64,000 nucleotides of DNA, taken from contig NC_134843.1 in NCBI RefSeq assembly GCF_965363235.1, positions 89,065,795 through 89,129,794 of the forward strand. The letters run 5' to 3'. The position numbers and the translations under genes are program-made. Position 1 is the first letter of the stretch, and each line of letters begins with the position of its first letter. Origin of the DNA: Mytilus galloprovincialis (lineage: Eukaryota; Mollusca; Bivalvia; Mytilida; Mytilidae). Below the pieces are notes generated by a model. The model was not told the origin of the DNA. It saw nothing but the letters and a program-made list of their open reading frames with translations, and made no database searches. This document shows positions 41,101 through 48,700 of the stretch, piece by piece.

Positions 41101-41141
41101 CAAATTTTTACGACGCCGTGAAAACAACCAAGACATCATGA
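8131..41141 (+). CDS. SACM1L: Phosphatidylinositide phosphatase SAC1 (17 exons, complete)
   Basis: Coding exons: 8131-8156, 9536-9633, 20061-20260, 20850-20999, 22324-22417, 23310-23497, 24237-24320, 25351-25419, 25915-25994, 26979-27083, 27404-27542, 28836-28905, 29225-29297, 29823-29916, 39640-39741, 40283-40343, 40966-41141. Junctions are GT/AG and phases agree throughout, giving 1809 nt (602 residues; the human protein is 587). SAC1 removes the 4-phosphate from PI4P, and also acts on PI3P, at the ER/Golgi membrane. Evidence: the SAC-domain catalytic CX5R motif CIDCLDRT with C387 as nucleophile, family blocks such as [18 protein letters not shown] and [17 protein letters not shown], and two C-terminal transmembrane helices encoded by exons 16 and 17. 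The tail ends KTTKTS, without the KxKxx retrieval signal of vertebrate SAC1. Exon 4 is followed by five in-frame copies of its 3' end, each with a donor (see the 20940-21314 entry). Introns 2 and 14 are each about 10 kb and repeat-filled. The start at 8131 fits because MSVHDSLT joins in phase to [11 protein letters not shown]. Confidence 0.95.
8911..8976. repeat. 33-bp tandem duplication
   Basis: Two adjacent copies of a 33-bp unit (containing TTGAGGTAGGACAAGGGTTA) at 8911-8943 and 8944-8976 differ at one base. They lie in SAC1 intron 1. Related GGGTTATTCACNG and GGGTTNTTCA fragments continue to about 9085, so a longer decayed element is likely. Confidence 0.6.
9748..9850 (+). mobile_element. 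TTAA-flanked terminal repeat, left end
   Basis: It starts TTAAAGGGAAATTCCG and continues ATTATGTTCATCTT. The reverse complement of 18290-18395 starts TTAAAGGGAAACTTCG and also contains ATTATGTTCATTCT at a comparable distance. This may be one end of an 8.6-kb piggyBac-type (TTAA target site) element occupying most of SAC1 intron 2, or one of two independent insertions of the same short family. I cannot decide from one locus. Confidence 0.4.
12326..12507 (+). repeat. (CTT)n microsatellite, about 60 uninterrupted units
   Basis: An uninterrupted CTT/TTC run of 182 bp lies in SAC1 intron 2. On the other strand it is GAA/AAG, a polypurine tract able to form triplex DNA. A short (TTC)5 sits just upstream at about 12283-12298, because about 42 bp of flank (CTGTATTTAAAT...GGTTCTC) is itself duplicated. 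The homopolymeric ORFs through it on both strands are artefacts. Confidence 0.97.
12660..14500. repeat. Decayed repeat region carrying seven copies of TGTCTACGGACAAGACA
   Basis: Plus-strand copies lie at 13268-13284, 13433-13449 (last base differs), 13784-13800, 14288-14304, 14307-14323 and 14473-14489. A reverse copy lies at 13958-13974. The DNA around the copies at 13433 and 13784 is related but much diverged (AATTTTGA, GTTNTCTTGAAAAAA, TATCAAAT order in both), giving an old unit of about 350 bp. The 17-mer can fold, TGTCT pairing with AGACA around a 7-base loop. It lies in SAC1 intron 2. Function unknown. Confidence 0.85.
14570..16920 (+). repeat. Composite dispersed repeat, copy B, with 160-bp tandem core
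   Basis: Head: TATATGACCGCAAAATTTG and a GTCGTCGTCGTC run at about 14570-14660. Core: four units with starts near 14672, 14831, 14992 and 15153 (period 160-161 bp), each holding TTTTCGCAC...AACTTTAG, GGAAGGTTGG and GGGCCAAAAAGGG. Next come about 15300-15830 units with GGGTCCAAAATTAAACTT, a palindromic AATTGCACAATATTGTG block (15835-16030), and the GTTCAGGGTTCGACC / GCGCCCTGCGGAGCACCTGG tail. The tail contains a small perfect hairpin, CGACC TCTGC GGTCG. It lies in SAC1 intron 2. Confidence 0.7.
17787..17892 (-). pseudogene. Zinc-finger-like exon fragment
   Basis: The minus strand encodes [18 protein letters not shown] followed by [10 protein letters not shown], a C-x2-C...C-x2-C-x3-H arrangement like a PHD/RING-type zinc knuckle. 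It ends at a good donor (TCTGCAG|GTATTG, G at 17787). A nearby ATG (17900) is in another frame, so either an upstream exon or a frameshift is needed. It sits about 0.5 kb inside the right end of the possible TTAA-bounded element, oriented inward, where a transposon-encoded gene could begin. It could also be an unrelated relic. Confidence 0.35.
18290..18395 (-). mobile_element. TTAA-flanked terminal repeat, right end
   Basis: This is the inverted counterpart of 9748-9850: it ends GAAGTTTCCCTTTAA on the plus strand. Just inside (about 18190-18290) the minus strand contains CCATTTTGTCTTC and other promoter-like sequence. It may be the right end of an 8.6-kb element or an independent copy. Confidence 0.4.
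18852..19596. mobile_element. 745-bp inverted-repeat element with CTAAT target duplication
   Basis: Left end CAGTCAGGGATATAACTCTA, right end the inverse of CAGTCAGAGATATAACTCTA. The terminal repeats match over about 35 bp through GGGTTATTACAG. Direct CTAAT flanks at 18847-18851 and 19597-19601 look like a 5-bp target duplication. The interior repeatedly carries GTTATTACAG-like motifs in both orientations (for example 19321-19330, 19502-19512 and 19537-19545). No ORF, so non-autonomous. It lies in SAC1 intron 2. Confidence 0.8.
19866..20030 (+). repeat. Dispersed repeat, AAGATGTGGTATGAGTG family
   Basis: It starts AAGATGTGGTATGAGTGC and carries GAGACAACTCTCCATCC, GGTCAAAGTACGG and GGCTCACACCG. 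Related copies occur at 24870-24990, 39370-39510 and 57346-57560, and fragments near 3536, 25163 and 54833. It ends about 30 bp before SAC1 exon 3. Confidence 0.75.
20940..21314 (+). repeat. SACM1L: 63-bp in-frame tandem array at the 3' end of SAC1 exon 4
   Basis: The last 60 bp of exon 4 (encoding [20 protein letters not shown]) are followed by five more copies of a 63-bp unit at 21000-21062, 21063-21125, 21126-21188, 21189-21251 and 21252-21314. Each unit is 21 codons with no stop, and each copy ends at a donor: GTAAGT at 21000, 21063, 21126, 21189 and 21252, then GTAAGA at 21315 (with an in-frame TAA just after). Copies differ by a few substitutions (for example CACTCCACG in the third, AGCATTG in the fourth), arguing against a pure assembly artefact. 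Using the first donor gives normal SAC1; later donors would add 21 to 105 residues. Confidence 0.95.
24367..24532. mobile_element. TA-flanked miniature inverted-repeat element, copy 1
   Basis: It starts TACTGTAAATTGAGAAATTA and ends with the near-inverse TAAGTTCTCAATTTACAGTA. With TA at both edges it fits a mariner-type MITE. Inner sequence is TTATTGTG...CACAATAA. Related copies are at 26025-26203 and 42384-42595. It lies in SAC1 intron 7. Confidence 0.75.
24566..24845. mobile_element. 280-bp TTAA-flanked MITE
   Basis: Left end TTAAGGTGGTACCGAACACT; right end inverse is TTAAGGTGGTACCCAACACT, 19 of 20 identical. TTAA at both edges suggests mobilisation by a piggyBac-type transposase. No ORF. 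It lies in SAC1 intron 7, 34 bp after the TA-flanked MITE. Confidence 0.85.
24870..24990 (+). repeat. Dispersed repeat, AAGATGTGGTATGAGTG family (diverged)
   Basis: AAGATGTGGGATGAGTCCCA, CAAATCACAATTTGTAAAAG, GGTCAAAGTTTGGCC and CATGGAGCC occur in the same order as the copy at 19866-20030. A further short piece (AAAGATGTGGTATGAC) is at about 25163. Confidence 0.65.
25455..25550 (+). repeat. Dispersed repeat, GGTGACCTTCTGCTGTTG family
   Basis: It holds GGTGACCTTCTGCTGTTG, ATGGTCGGGTTG, TGTCTCTTTGACACATTCCC and CATTTCCATTCTCAATTTTA. The same block recurs at 31320-31435 and inverted at 45310-45570. It lies in SAC1 intron 8. Confidence 0.8.
26025..26203. mobile_element. TA-flanked MITE, copy 2 (diverged)
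   Basis: The right end CAATAATTACTGAATATACA (then GTA) matches copy 1 and copy 3 inverted ends, and the interior has TTATTGTGAAA and TATCGCAAAAA as in the family. The left boundary is degraded and approximate. It lies in SAC1 intron 9. Confidence 0.5.
28299..28341. repeat. Perfect 15-bp GC-rich inverted repeat
   Basis: AAACTGGGGAAGGGC (28299-28313) and its exact reverse complement (28327-28341) flank a 13-base loop. It is conspicuously GC-rich within AT-rich SAC1 intron 11. It could form a hairpin in RNA or DNA, or be the core of a decayed foldback element. Confidence 0.85.
30110..30290 (+). mobile_element. Fragment of the AGCTCACC element family
   Basis: CCTAGGTGTGCAACACAAGC followed by TCATAGAAGCCT aligns with the right end of the full element at 60043-60850 (CCAAGGTGAGCGACACAGGC, TCTTTAGAGCCT). 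Downstream, CAAGACATGATCTACAAATA resembles that element's interior. It is badly diverged, so the boundaries are approximate. It lies in SAC1 intron 14. Confidence 0.4.
30779..31178. mobile_element. 400-bp TTAA-flanked MITE
   Basis: Left TTAAGGATGTTTGCT; right inverse TTAAGGAAGTTCGCT. The interior has AATATCTCGAAAACAAGCAC, recurring as TATATCTCGAAAACAAACAC in the related copy at 54472-54804. No ORF. It lies in SAC1 intron 14. Confidence 0.75.
31320..31435 (+). repeat. Dispersed repeat, GGTGACCTTCTGCTGTTG family
   Basis: GGAATTTCTCGCTACATTGA, GACCTGTTGGTGACCTTCTG, ATGGTCGGGTTGTTGTCTCT and CATTTCCATTCTCAATTTTA match the copy at 25455-25550 and extend it on the 5' side. Confidence 0.8.
31815..35873. 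repeat. 36-bp minisatellite, about 113 units, with higher-order blocks
   Basis: The unit is ACATTAACACCACATCTCCT plus TACAAAAGTCTCAATG (36 bp); 33-bp variants lack three bases. Blocks repeat: the tract at 32167 (TATAAAAG then a TTTC variant) recurs at 33061, and the GACATAAGC variant occurs at about 32968, 33795 and 34409. Three units carry a 5-bp insertion (ACAAATTAAAAGT, near 33957, 34576 and 35089), which shifts frame. Since 36 is divisible by 3, long ORFs of up to 867 codons appear in two forward frames. I treat these as by-products. It lies in SAC1 intron 14. Confidence 0.95.
36416..36421 (-). terminator. Poly(A) signal of the TRIM-like gene
   Basis: AATAAA on the minus strand, about 155 nt past the stop codon at 36575. 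Its position suits a short 3' UTR and supports the gene being an independent transcription unit. Confidence 0.5.
36575..38272 (-). CDS. B-box / coiled-coil / beta-propeller protein (TRIM-like, no RING)
   Basis: A single intact exon of 565 codons. ATG context AAAATGG. Residues 16-54 form a B-box-type zinc motif (C16, C19, C29, C32, C37, C40, H45, H54). Residues 76-107 form a second B-box (C76, H79, C88, C91, C96, C99, H104, H107). Residues about 120-235 are charged and heptad-like, as in TRIM coiled coils. Residues about 290-565 look like an NHL/WD-type beta-propeller with repeated hydrophobic-strand segments such as [16 protein letters not shown]. There is no RING, so it is unlikely to act as an E3 ligase alone. 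Intronless B-box genes are greatly expanded in bivalves and often linked to immunity or signalling; a role here is inference. It is nested in SAC1 intron 14 on the opposite strand, with its own AATAAA about 155 nt after the stop. Confidence 0.9.
   Translation of the reverse strand: MACSQSAQEGQIPVSCELCETNRPIKWKCLDCDLLLCNHCKEKVHLKVKTAKDHRIIDLKEIGLYKEELDFANIPCQEHAGQNTCLYCKTCDALVCPTCVSKVHKKHDLTEIQEGYDIKIDKLKNGQSKIQRNRKDIVSIQERLNQLLSSENSKYNQVHQNILKHEKYVKKKVGMYFKKLRDELDERYNNVSDSIKSDLNAVSILLKQADTKKNEVQESIKITKTSKFFTEVSNLEKYIDIQLPLARSSNLSTPNFVPGQITQFNIGLLELDENPSHEPHRNLEINKLYQTELDVVSHVCSSIDQSLWITSVKLGLVQKVKPEGTKLKILSSYKTEVYSMAVSQSNNLLISTGESRLKQISGQTGSITDSVYNVSPFLPTAVHITYDNKVLVGCVKQVTRVVVLMNQNGDHEKVYEHDQHKNPMFTYPTSITSTRNGNIHVVDRESKGVHKVVVLGHGTDIINIYTGHAEINQDFHCIKIKPFIPGDIVTTPRDNVILADINTHTLHILNNAGLLMTYYKTTDMNIISPWSLAFSLSGQLYIGCGISEDSENKYAKIYEMTISRC
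38963..39330 (+). mobile_element. Diverged copy of the AGCTCACC element, truncated
   Basis: TTTAGCTCACCTGACTAAAA, GGCCAATTGAAC, CATCACTTTG, GTTAACTTTTATATAAATCT and ACCTGGCCAAATTTAACCAA follow the left part of the element at 60043-60850 in order. The right end is missing. It lies in SAC1 intron 14. Confidence 0.7.
39370..39510 (+). repeat. Dispersed repeat, AAGATGTGGTATGAGTG family, 3' part
   Basis: AAAGTACACAACACAGAGCC, CATACTGAACAGCAAGCTAT, ACTAGTGAAAAAACCATTCA and ACGGTCTAATCTATA match the 3' half of the copy at 57346-57560. It ends about 130 bp before SAC1 exon 15. Confidence 0.65.
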
Positions 41142-42383
41142 TAAAGATAGAATCTTAGAAAAAAATGAATATTTTGATGGTGCAATGTTGTAAATTATAG
41201 GATTAAGCTGTAGTTGTGTTTATTTCTGTTTTGAGTTTTTCCTAAATTCTGTTGAAATATCTACCAAGCAGAAAAAAATTCACAAATTAATGTATATTGG
41301 TAACATTCTTATATGTCTAATTTTGAATACCTCTGCTTTAAACATTTTACTTTGAATATTTTACTTATGATTTCAATGCATTATACAAGGCTATGAAATG
41401 TGAACTATGAACTCAACTTTGATTTAACCTCCCCATCTAATGCCAATATTCTGAACTTAACAATCCATGGAAATAACCCTCTGTACATATACTAGAATGT
41501 GATATCCCAGTTTCATCAAATATTATGATTTCTTCTTGAAAGTTGTTAGTATTCACAGTCAGAGTGAAATGCCATAGATGATCATAGATTTATTCCAATA
41601 TATAAAATTGTACATGGACTTAAACCAGATTATTTATTAATACAGATTAATTAAAATGATTTACTTTTAACCAAGACAAAATACTGATTTTAATAAGAAA
41701 AGAAGACATGGAATGATTTACCATTCACAATATAAACAAATGTTGTAATGTATTAAAGAAACATTGCTACAATCATTTTATGAAAATATTATGCACAACA
41801 TTATAAAATTAAACATGCTACAATTTTTTGTTTAGAATATGTAAAGTTTCAATTTTGTAGTTATTTTAACGAAAGAATGGTTTTATATGTGTATGTTGTA
41901 TTTTGTTAATGAAAGTTTACTGTATGCACATATTTGTGTGAGAGCAAGAATGAAATTAGACAATTTACAATGGATTTTTCCTCTTTAAATTAAGAATGAA
42001 TTATTTTTACTAAAAAAGAAATAATCTCCCTTAGAAAGCACAAGAGAAACATGAGTCTCTATAAAGTAAATGCATGGTATTCAAATTTAACCAAAGAGTT
42101 CAACATGTTCAAAGTGGAAAGATGGCCATTTTAAGTTGAAACAAAACACCCTCAACAGGCAAAAACAGAATATCTTAATTTTATAACCATAAGCCACATT
42201 TTGTTGTTTATTTTATGCTTCGCTATAACTCAAAACAGAAATAAATCTATGATTTGATAGAATTATGTAAATATTAATTGTCTCCAGTTGTACATTAGGT
42301 CAAATATTGTAATTATTTAATCCTTATCATGAAATTGAGTATGCTATTTCATATCCAAAATTTTGGTCTAGTTGAGGTTGTAT

Positions 42384-42595
42384 TATTGTAAATTCAGAAA
42401 TTATTGTGTGCATTTACTTTTGCGATTTTTGTCATTTTAGTCTAAAATGCAATTTAAATTTTTGCGATATTGAAAAAAATCCTGTTTATTTCATATAAAA
42501 AATTTCAAAATGCAAGGTTTAAATGATTGTGATTATTACCCTGTTGCATTTTTTGCAATAATGAAAACATCGCAATAATTTCTGTATTTACAGTA
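42384..42595. mobile_element. TA-flanked MITE, copy 3
   Basis: It starts TATTGTAAATTCAGAAATTA and ends GCAATAATTTCTGTATTTAC plus AGTA; the interior TTGCGATTTT and CATCGCAATAA are inverted. Same family as 24367-24532. It lies downstream of the SAC1 stop. Confidence 0.7.
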
Positions 42596-44978
42596 TTGTA
42601 AAGGTGAATATTTTGTTCCTGATAAGGTCAACATCACCATTTTTGTTTAAACTGAAAGCTGTGTCCGCAATAGTTTTAGTTGACCAACTTTATATGAGAT
42701 TTTTACACAGTGAACTAGTACTTTGGCACAAAACAAATCATATTGATTTTGTCCTCTTTCTGAAAAATGAGTCAGTAGCCACTTAGATATATTTTCTCAT
42801 AAGTTTCAATATATGCCTTTTATTTTTTTCTTCAGATTTTGATGCAGTTTTAATTTCTATTATAATTTGTATTTATATTATCTCAATTGAATTACTAAAG
42901 ATATATTGAATCATGTTCAGGTTATTACACAAAAAATGTCAACTTTTTTAATGTTTAGCTCAATTTGAATGCATTTTGTCTCACAAAAAAATATTTTTTG
43001 GCACCATTAAATTTTTTGGAAGATTTAATTTTTTTTAGAGCTATGAAGGGACCAAATGAGAGAAAAAAATCACAGTATAATGTTTATGTTTCATCCAATT
43101 TAGATTCCTGTTTTCTGTAGCATGTGTAGGGTCCTTTAAACAGGAGCTTTCAGGTTTACAGAATATTTCACATTGTTATATTTTACTTTATATTCACTGT
43201 AAATACTAAAAGGGACCTATTTAAAGAAACATTCTTTTCTTTGTCACCTTATATCAACTGTTATGCAATAAGAATTTAATCCTTGTGCAATATCTATTTA
43301 GATTGAAATAATATCAGATAACATAATATTTTGATTGTTTGTTGTTTTACTCATCCAGAGGTTAATATTTCATACATTTTTAGGGTGAAACCAATTACAA
43401 AAAATTCCATTAACCCCACTTGTGCAATGTCTTACTCTAAAAAAAGGTTTAGAAATCTATTTTTAGAGTCAAAATCATTTACCAAATTCTTAAGTGCACA
43501 GAATGTAGAATGTCTGTAGAAAGAGTAAAATGAAGTCAAAGTAAATTAATATGTTTTCATTTAAATTTAAACCATGTTATAAATGCCATTATCACTATTT
43601 AACGAATTTTTCCTTTCACTGATAATTTCCTTTCTCATTACAGTAGAGTGATATGAAAAATTATTGCTAGAAACTAAGGGCGCACATGTCTGTCATCAAT
43701 GAAATTAACAAAGTCTTCATAGGTAAAATAGCAATAAACAGATTATCAATGGTCATCTCAACTGGAAAGCTTATCTCAACTTCGCTGTACCATCTTAAAC
43801 GAGAAAATCAATTTTTATTGAGATGATCAATGATAATCTATAAGTATCCTCTGGAAAAGTTATAAATAGAGAATCTTGCTTTGACATAGTTTTTGTAATC
43901 ATTTTATGTTTATTACATTTTTATAAGCTCACTATAATAGTTCTTGTTATCAATGAAGTGAGTGTAAGTATGTTGTTGTATTTGAAAATATATATTTCAT
44001 TTAGATATATAATATATATGTAAAGTATTTATTCAACTTCACATTTCTAATTACTATGGAGTATATGTACACATTGTGTTAGGATTGACAAGTAAAATTG
44101 TTTTAGTGGACAAATATTTGCACCAGGGGTGACAGAAATAGAAAATGAGAGTTTAAGGAAGGATCCATGACATGAAGTACTTTTCGATATATCTAGTGGT
44201 AGATTCAAGAACTTATAAAGAAGGTTATGTCTGGAATGGTAAAGCATTCCAGGGTTGAATTTCTGGATGTTTAAGAAAAGTTATGAAGACTCCATAACCT
44301 GGTTTTCTGTCTTCATAAATATCAATTCATTTATATTTGATGGAGCCCAGTTTGCCAAAAAAATATATTATATACATGTAATTGAAAATCTCTTCAATGT
44401 TGTATACATACTACCTTGGTCAGTATCAAAATTAAAGTTTGTGTCAAAAAGCCAAGTCAAATTGACAATTGTAATTAGACATTTATCTCTATGCATCAGT
44501 GTAGAAAAAAAAGCAGGAAAATCACATAAATCTTTTCCTTCTATTTGTAACTTGTAACATTAAATGCATGTTAGTAGACCTTCAAATATTTGTCACGGAT
44601 GTGTAATGTATAATCTGATGTTGTCCTATTGGTATCTCTCTCATTTTCTCTTGTCCTATTTTTCAGTTTTCATAATAGATATAGTTGGTGCTCTTTGCCG
44701 GTTTTATCTAAATATACCAATTCAACTTGAATAAATTTCTTCAACATTTTTTATTAGCTTTGTGATATCTCGAAGTTTCTTATAAAAATAAGGAAATGTG
44801 TTATGAATTATTGTTACTTCCTTTTTTTTTAATTTTATTTTGAGCCAGTTAAAAATGTACAGTATCACAAAATATGTGTAGTAGAAATCCTTGGCATACA
44901 TGCATATTGTATAATTTGTAATTTATAATTTGAGTTGTACATAGATATGATATTTATCAAACAAAAATAATGGAATTA
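42596..44978. other. Probable SAC1 3' UTR or intergenic DNA
   Basis: AT-rich sequence with no supported gene. The short ORFs here lack any domain or splice support. A poly(A) signal at 44979 could mark a long SAC1 3' UTR; earlier AATAAA hexamers (for example near 42240) are alternative ends. Confidence 0.35.
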
Positions 44979-44984
44979 AATAAA
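44979..44984 (+). terminator. SACM1L: Candidate distal poly(A) signal for SAC1
   Basis: AATAAA on the plus strand, followed about 20 bases later by TGTCTTGTAATTTTTCTG, a T/G-rich stretch. It is the most convincing downstream signal, but it implies a 3.8-kb 3' UTR, so it is uncertain. Confidence 0.3.
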
Positions 44985-45309
44985 GTCGATGAAACTGAAA
45001 TGTCTTGTAATTTTTCTGCTTAGATTTTGGACAGAATTATTGACTTATCTTGATTGGTGTCTGTTCAGGACATGACAGGGTTATATATCAATGGATTTTA
45101 TATTAGTACAATCATTGGTAAAAAAAAAAAATTCCATCCTGTGTGATAGGTTTGTTTGTTTAGATATAACTTAACCCTAAAGGGATAGATTTTTCAAAGG
45201 GATTTCTGTTGCAATCTTGGAGAACATGAAACATTTATAAGTGTTAAGTGGTTTTGAACTAGCTTTCAGGAACTGCAATTATTACTCTTATTTTGATGCT
45301 TTGTGCCTT

Positions 45310-45570
45310 TTGTGATAAGTTAAAATTGAAGATAGAAATCGGAAATGTGTCAAAGAAACAACCTGACAAAAGAGCAGAAACCAGCCAAAGGCACCAATAG
45401 GTCTTTATCTTGAGGAGAAAACACTGCACCCTGAGGCAGGCTTCAGCTGGCACCTAACCAAATGTGTACTTGTTCAATGAAAATTTGATGTCACACCAAA
45501 CTCTAAAAAATTTAAATGTACAAGACTAAGAAAGGCGAGAGGCTCCTTACTTAGGACAGGCAGTTGTTTG
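45310..45570 (-). repeat. Dispersed repeat, GGTGACCTTCTGCTGTTG family (inverted, diverged)
   Basis: ATTGAAGATAGAAATCGGAA, TGTGTCAAAGAAACAACC and GGCACCAATAGGTCTTT are the inverse of the block at 25455-25550. It continues with CTTCAGCTGGCACCTAACC and GCGAGAGGCTCC, which I recall as the longer form of this mussel repeat. Confidence 0.65.
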
Positions 45571-45734
45571 TGTGCCTCATAGCAATCTTATGACAACTGA
45601 AGCTAAAACTCTGGAACAGATTTAAACCAATTATGGAGTGAATAGTCCCTATGGTATCTAGTATAAAGTTTATGTTTTGTCTCCTGATCTGTAGAGAAAC
45701 ATGGCTGAAAACAGAACACACGGTAAAATACATT

Positions 45735-48700
45735 TTTTATATGACCGCAAAAATTAAAAAAATTTAGTATAAGTTAATAGTAATCAACAAAATTTTTACA
45801 CAATGTTTATAACCACAAAAGGAAGGTTTGAATTGATTTTGGGGGTTATAATCCCAACGGTTTAGAAATGAGGGGCCCAAAGGGGCCCAAAACAAGCATT
45901 TATCTAGTTTCAGGACAAAAAGTTGTGTATAAGTATTTCAATTGCTCTGAAATTATACCACAATGTTCATACTATTAAGTAGAAGGTTGGGATCTATTTT
46001 AAGGGTTATGGGGCATACAGTCTAGGAATTAAGGGCCAAAAAGTAGCCAAAAACAAGCATTTTTGTAGTTTTGGGACAATAACTTATGTTTAACTATATG
46101 GATCTCTGACATTGTACCACAAGGTTCCATATAAGGAAGGGAAGGCTTGGATTCAGTTTGGCGTTAATATCCATAACATATAGGAATAATACGGGGCGCC
46201 GAATGGGACTCTTGTGGTTTTGTACAAAATTCAATTCTGTCATAACAAAATCATTTTTGTCTTACAAAACTATGTGCTACAGACTTGTTTTGTGAGAACT
46301 TCAATTTTGTGATGACAAAATTCATTTGTGTAGACAAAATTAATTTTTGTCATGACAAAATTCATATTTGTCATGACAAAAGTCAATTTTGTCTAAAAGG
46401 TATGCAAATATAAACATATTTGCATACAAAATTGACTTTTGTTACCTGATATGGAAATTAAATCACAAAAGTCAATTGTGTGAGGTAAGATTCAATTTTG
46501 TGAGACAAAATTGACTTTTGTGAGACAAAATTAACTTTTGTGAGACAAAATTGACTTTTGTGAGACAAAATTGACTTTTGTGAGACAAAATTCAATTTTG
46601 TCAATTTTGTTAATTTTGTTGAGACAAAAGTCAATTCTGTCAATTTTGTTGAGACAAAAATCAATTTTGTTGAGACAAAAGTCAATTTTGTTAATTTTGT
46701 TGAGACAAAAGTCAATTTTGTTAATTTTGTTGAGACAAAAGTCAATTTTGTCAATTTTGTTAATTTTGTTGAGACAAAAGTCAATTCTGTCAATTTTGTT
46801 GAGACAAAAATCAATTTTGTTGAGACAAAAGTCAATTTTGTTAATTTTGTTGAGACAAAAGTCAATTTTGTCAATTTTGTTGAGAAAAAAGTCAATTTTG
46901 TCAATTTTGTTGAGAAAAAAGTCAATTTTGTGACGACAAAATTCATTTTTGTGACGACAAAATTCATTTTTGTGACGACAAAATTCAATTTTGTAACAAC
47001 AAAATTGACTTTTATGAGACAAAATTGACTTTCGTGAGACAAAATTGACTTTCGTGAGACAAAAATCAATTTTGTTGAGACTAAATTCAATTTTGTCAAT
47101 TTTGTTGAGACAAAAGTCAATTTTGTCAATTTTGTTGAGACAAAAGTCAATTTTGTTGAGACAAAAGTCAATTTTGTCTCAGAAAAGTCAATTTTGTCAA
47201 TTTTGTTAATTTTGTTGAGACAAAAGTCAATTCTGTCAATTTTGTTGAGACAAAAATCAATTTTGTTGAGACAAAAGTCAATTTTGTTAATTTTGTTGAG
47301 ACAAAAGTCAATTTTGTTAATTTTGTTGAGACAAAAGTCAATTTTGTCAATTTTGTTGAGACAAAAGTCAATTTTGTGACGACAAAATTCATTTTTGTGA
47401 CGACAAAATTCATTTTTGTGACGACAAAATTCATTTTTGTGACGACAAAATTCAATTTTGTAACAACAAAATTGACTTTTATGAGACAAAATTGACTTTC
47501 GTGAGACAAAATTGACTTTCGTGAGACAAAAATCAATTTTGTTGAGACTAAATTCAATTTTGTCAATTTTGTTGAGACAAAAGTCAATTTTGTCAATTTT
47601 GTTGAGACAAAAGTCAATTTTGTCAATTTTGTTGAGACAAAAGTCAATTTTGTCTCAGAAAAGTCAATTTTGTCAATTTTGTTGAGACAAAAGTCAATTT
47701 TGTCAATTTTGTTCAGACAAAATTCAATTTTGTCAATTTTGTTGAGACAAAAGTCAATTTTGTCAATTTTGTTGAGACAAAATTCATTTTTGTCAATTTT
47801 GTGTAACAAAAGTCGATTTTGTATGCAAATTAGTTCACAGAAACCAAACTAAACTAATTTGAATACAAAATTGACTTTTGTCGCCCAATTTTCAAATTAG
47901 GTAACAAAATTCAAGTCTGTGTAACAAAAATGAATTTTGTCATGACAAAAGTGACTTTTGTCCGCTGATAGATAATTTTGTATGACAAAATTTTAAATTT
48001 GTAGTATGATACAAATTTTGTTAAACTGAACTTATTTTTGTTGAACAAAAGTCACTTTTGTCCGTACAAAATTGAATTTTGAGTACAAAACCACAAGAGT
48101 CCCATTCGGCGCCCCGTAAATAAGGGGCCAAAAAGGCATTTTTCTAGTTTACAGACAATAACTTTTGTTCAAGTGTATGGATCTCTCTGAAATTATACTA
48201 CAAGGTTTCTCACTACAAAGGAATGGCTGGAATTGAGGTTTTTGGGTTCTTGCTTCAAGGGAGGGGGGTTTCAAAAAGTGAGTGTCCCAAAAAGGGGCCT
48301 AAATAAGCATATTTTGTAGTTTTCAGTCAATAACTTGTGTTTAAGTGTATGAATCTCTCTGAAATTATACCACAAGTTTCCATACCATGAAGGGATGGTT
48401 AGTATTGACTTTGGGGGGTAATGGCTCAAACAATTTGGAATTATGGGCAAAAAAGGGGGAAAACTAGGTTTTTCTGGGCAATGGACAAGTAAGACAATTT
48501 AAAAGCAGTGTAAGGGAGGTAATTCAAAAACATTTAACATACAATGTTGGGTATGTGTGGATTTTCCTCCCTTACACTGCTTGCAATTTGTGTATAAAGA
48601 AATGTCAGGTTTTGGACTTATTGCCAAAAAAAGGGGGGTGGTAGTAGTTTTCTTTATTTTTCCTTTCAAATTTCTCAAATTCCAAATTTTTGAAAAGTTT

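Noticed and set aside
46458..47852. Long ORFs with repeated CLNKIDKIDF- or LTKLTFVST-like peptides
   Set aside because: They come from the TTTTGT motif array inside the inverted-repeat transposon. Several frames and both strands are open together.
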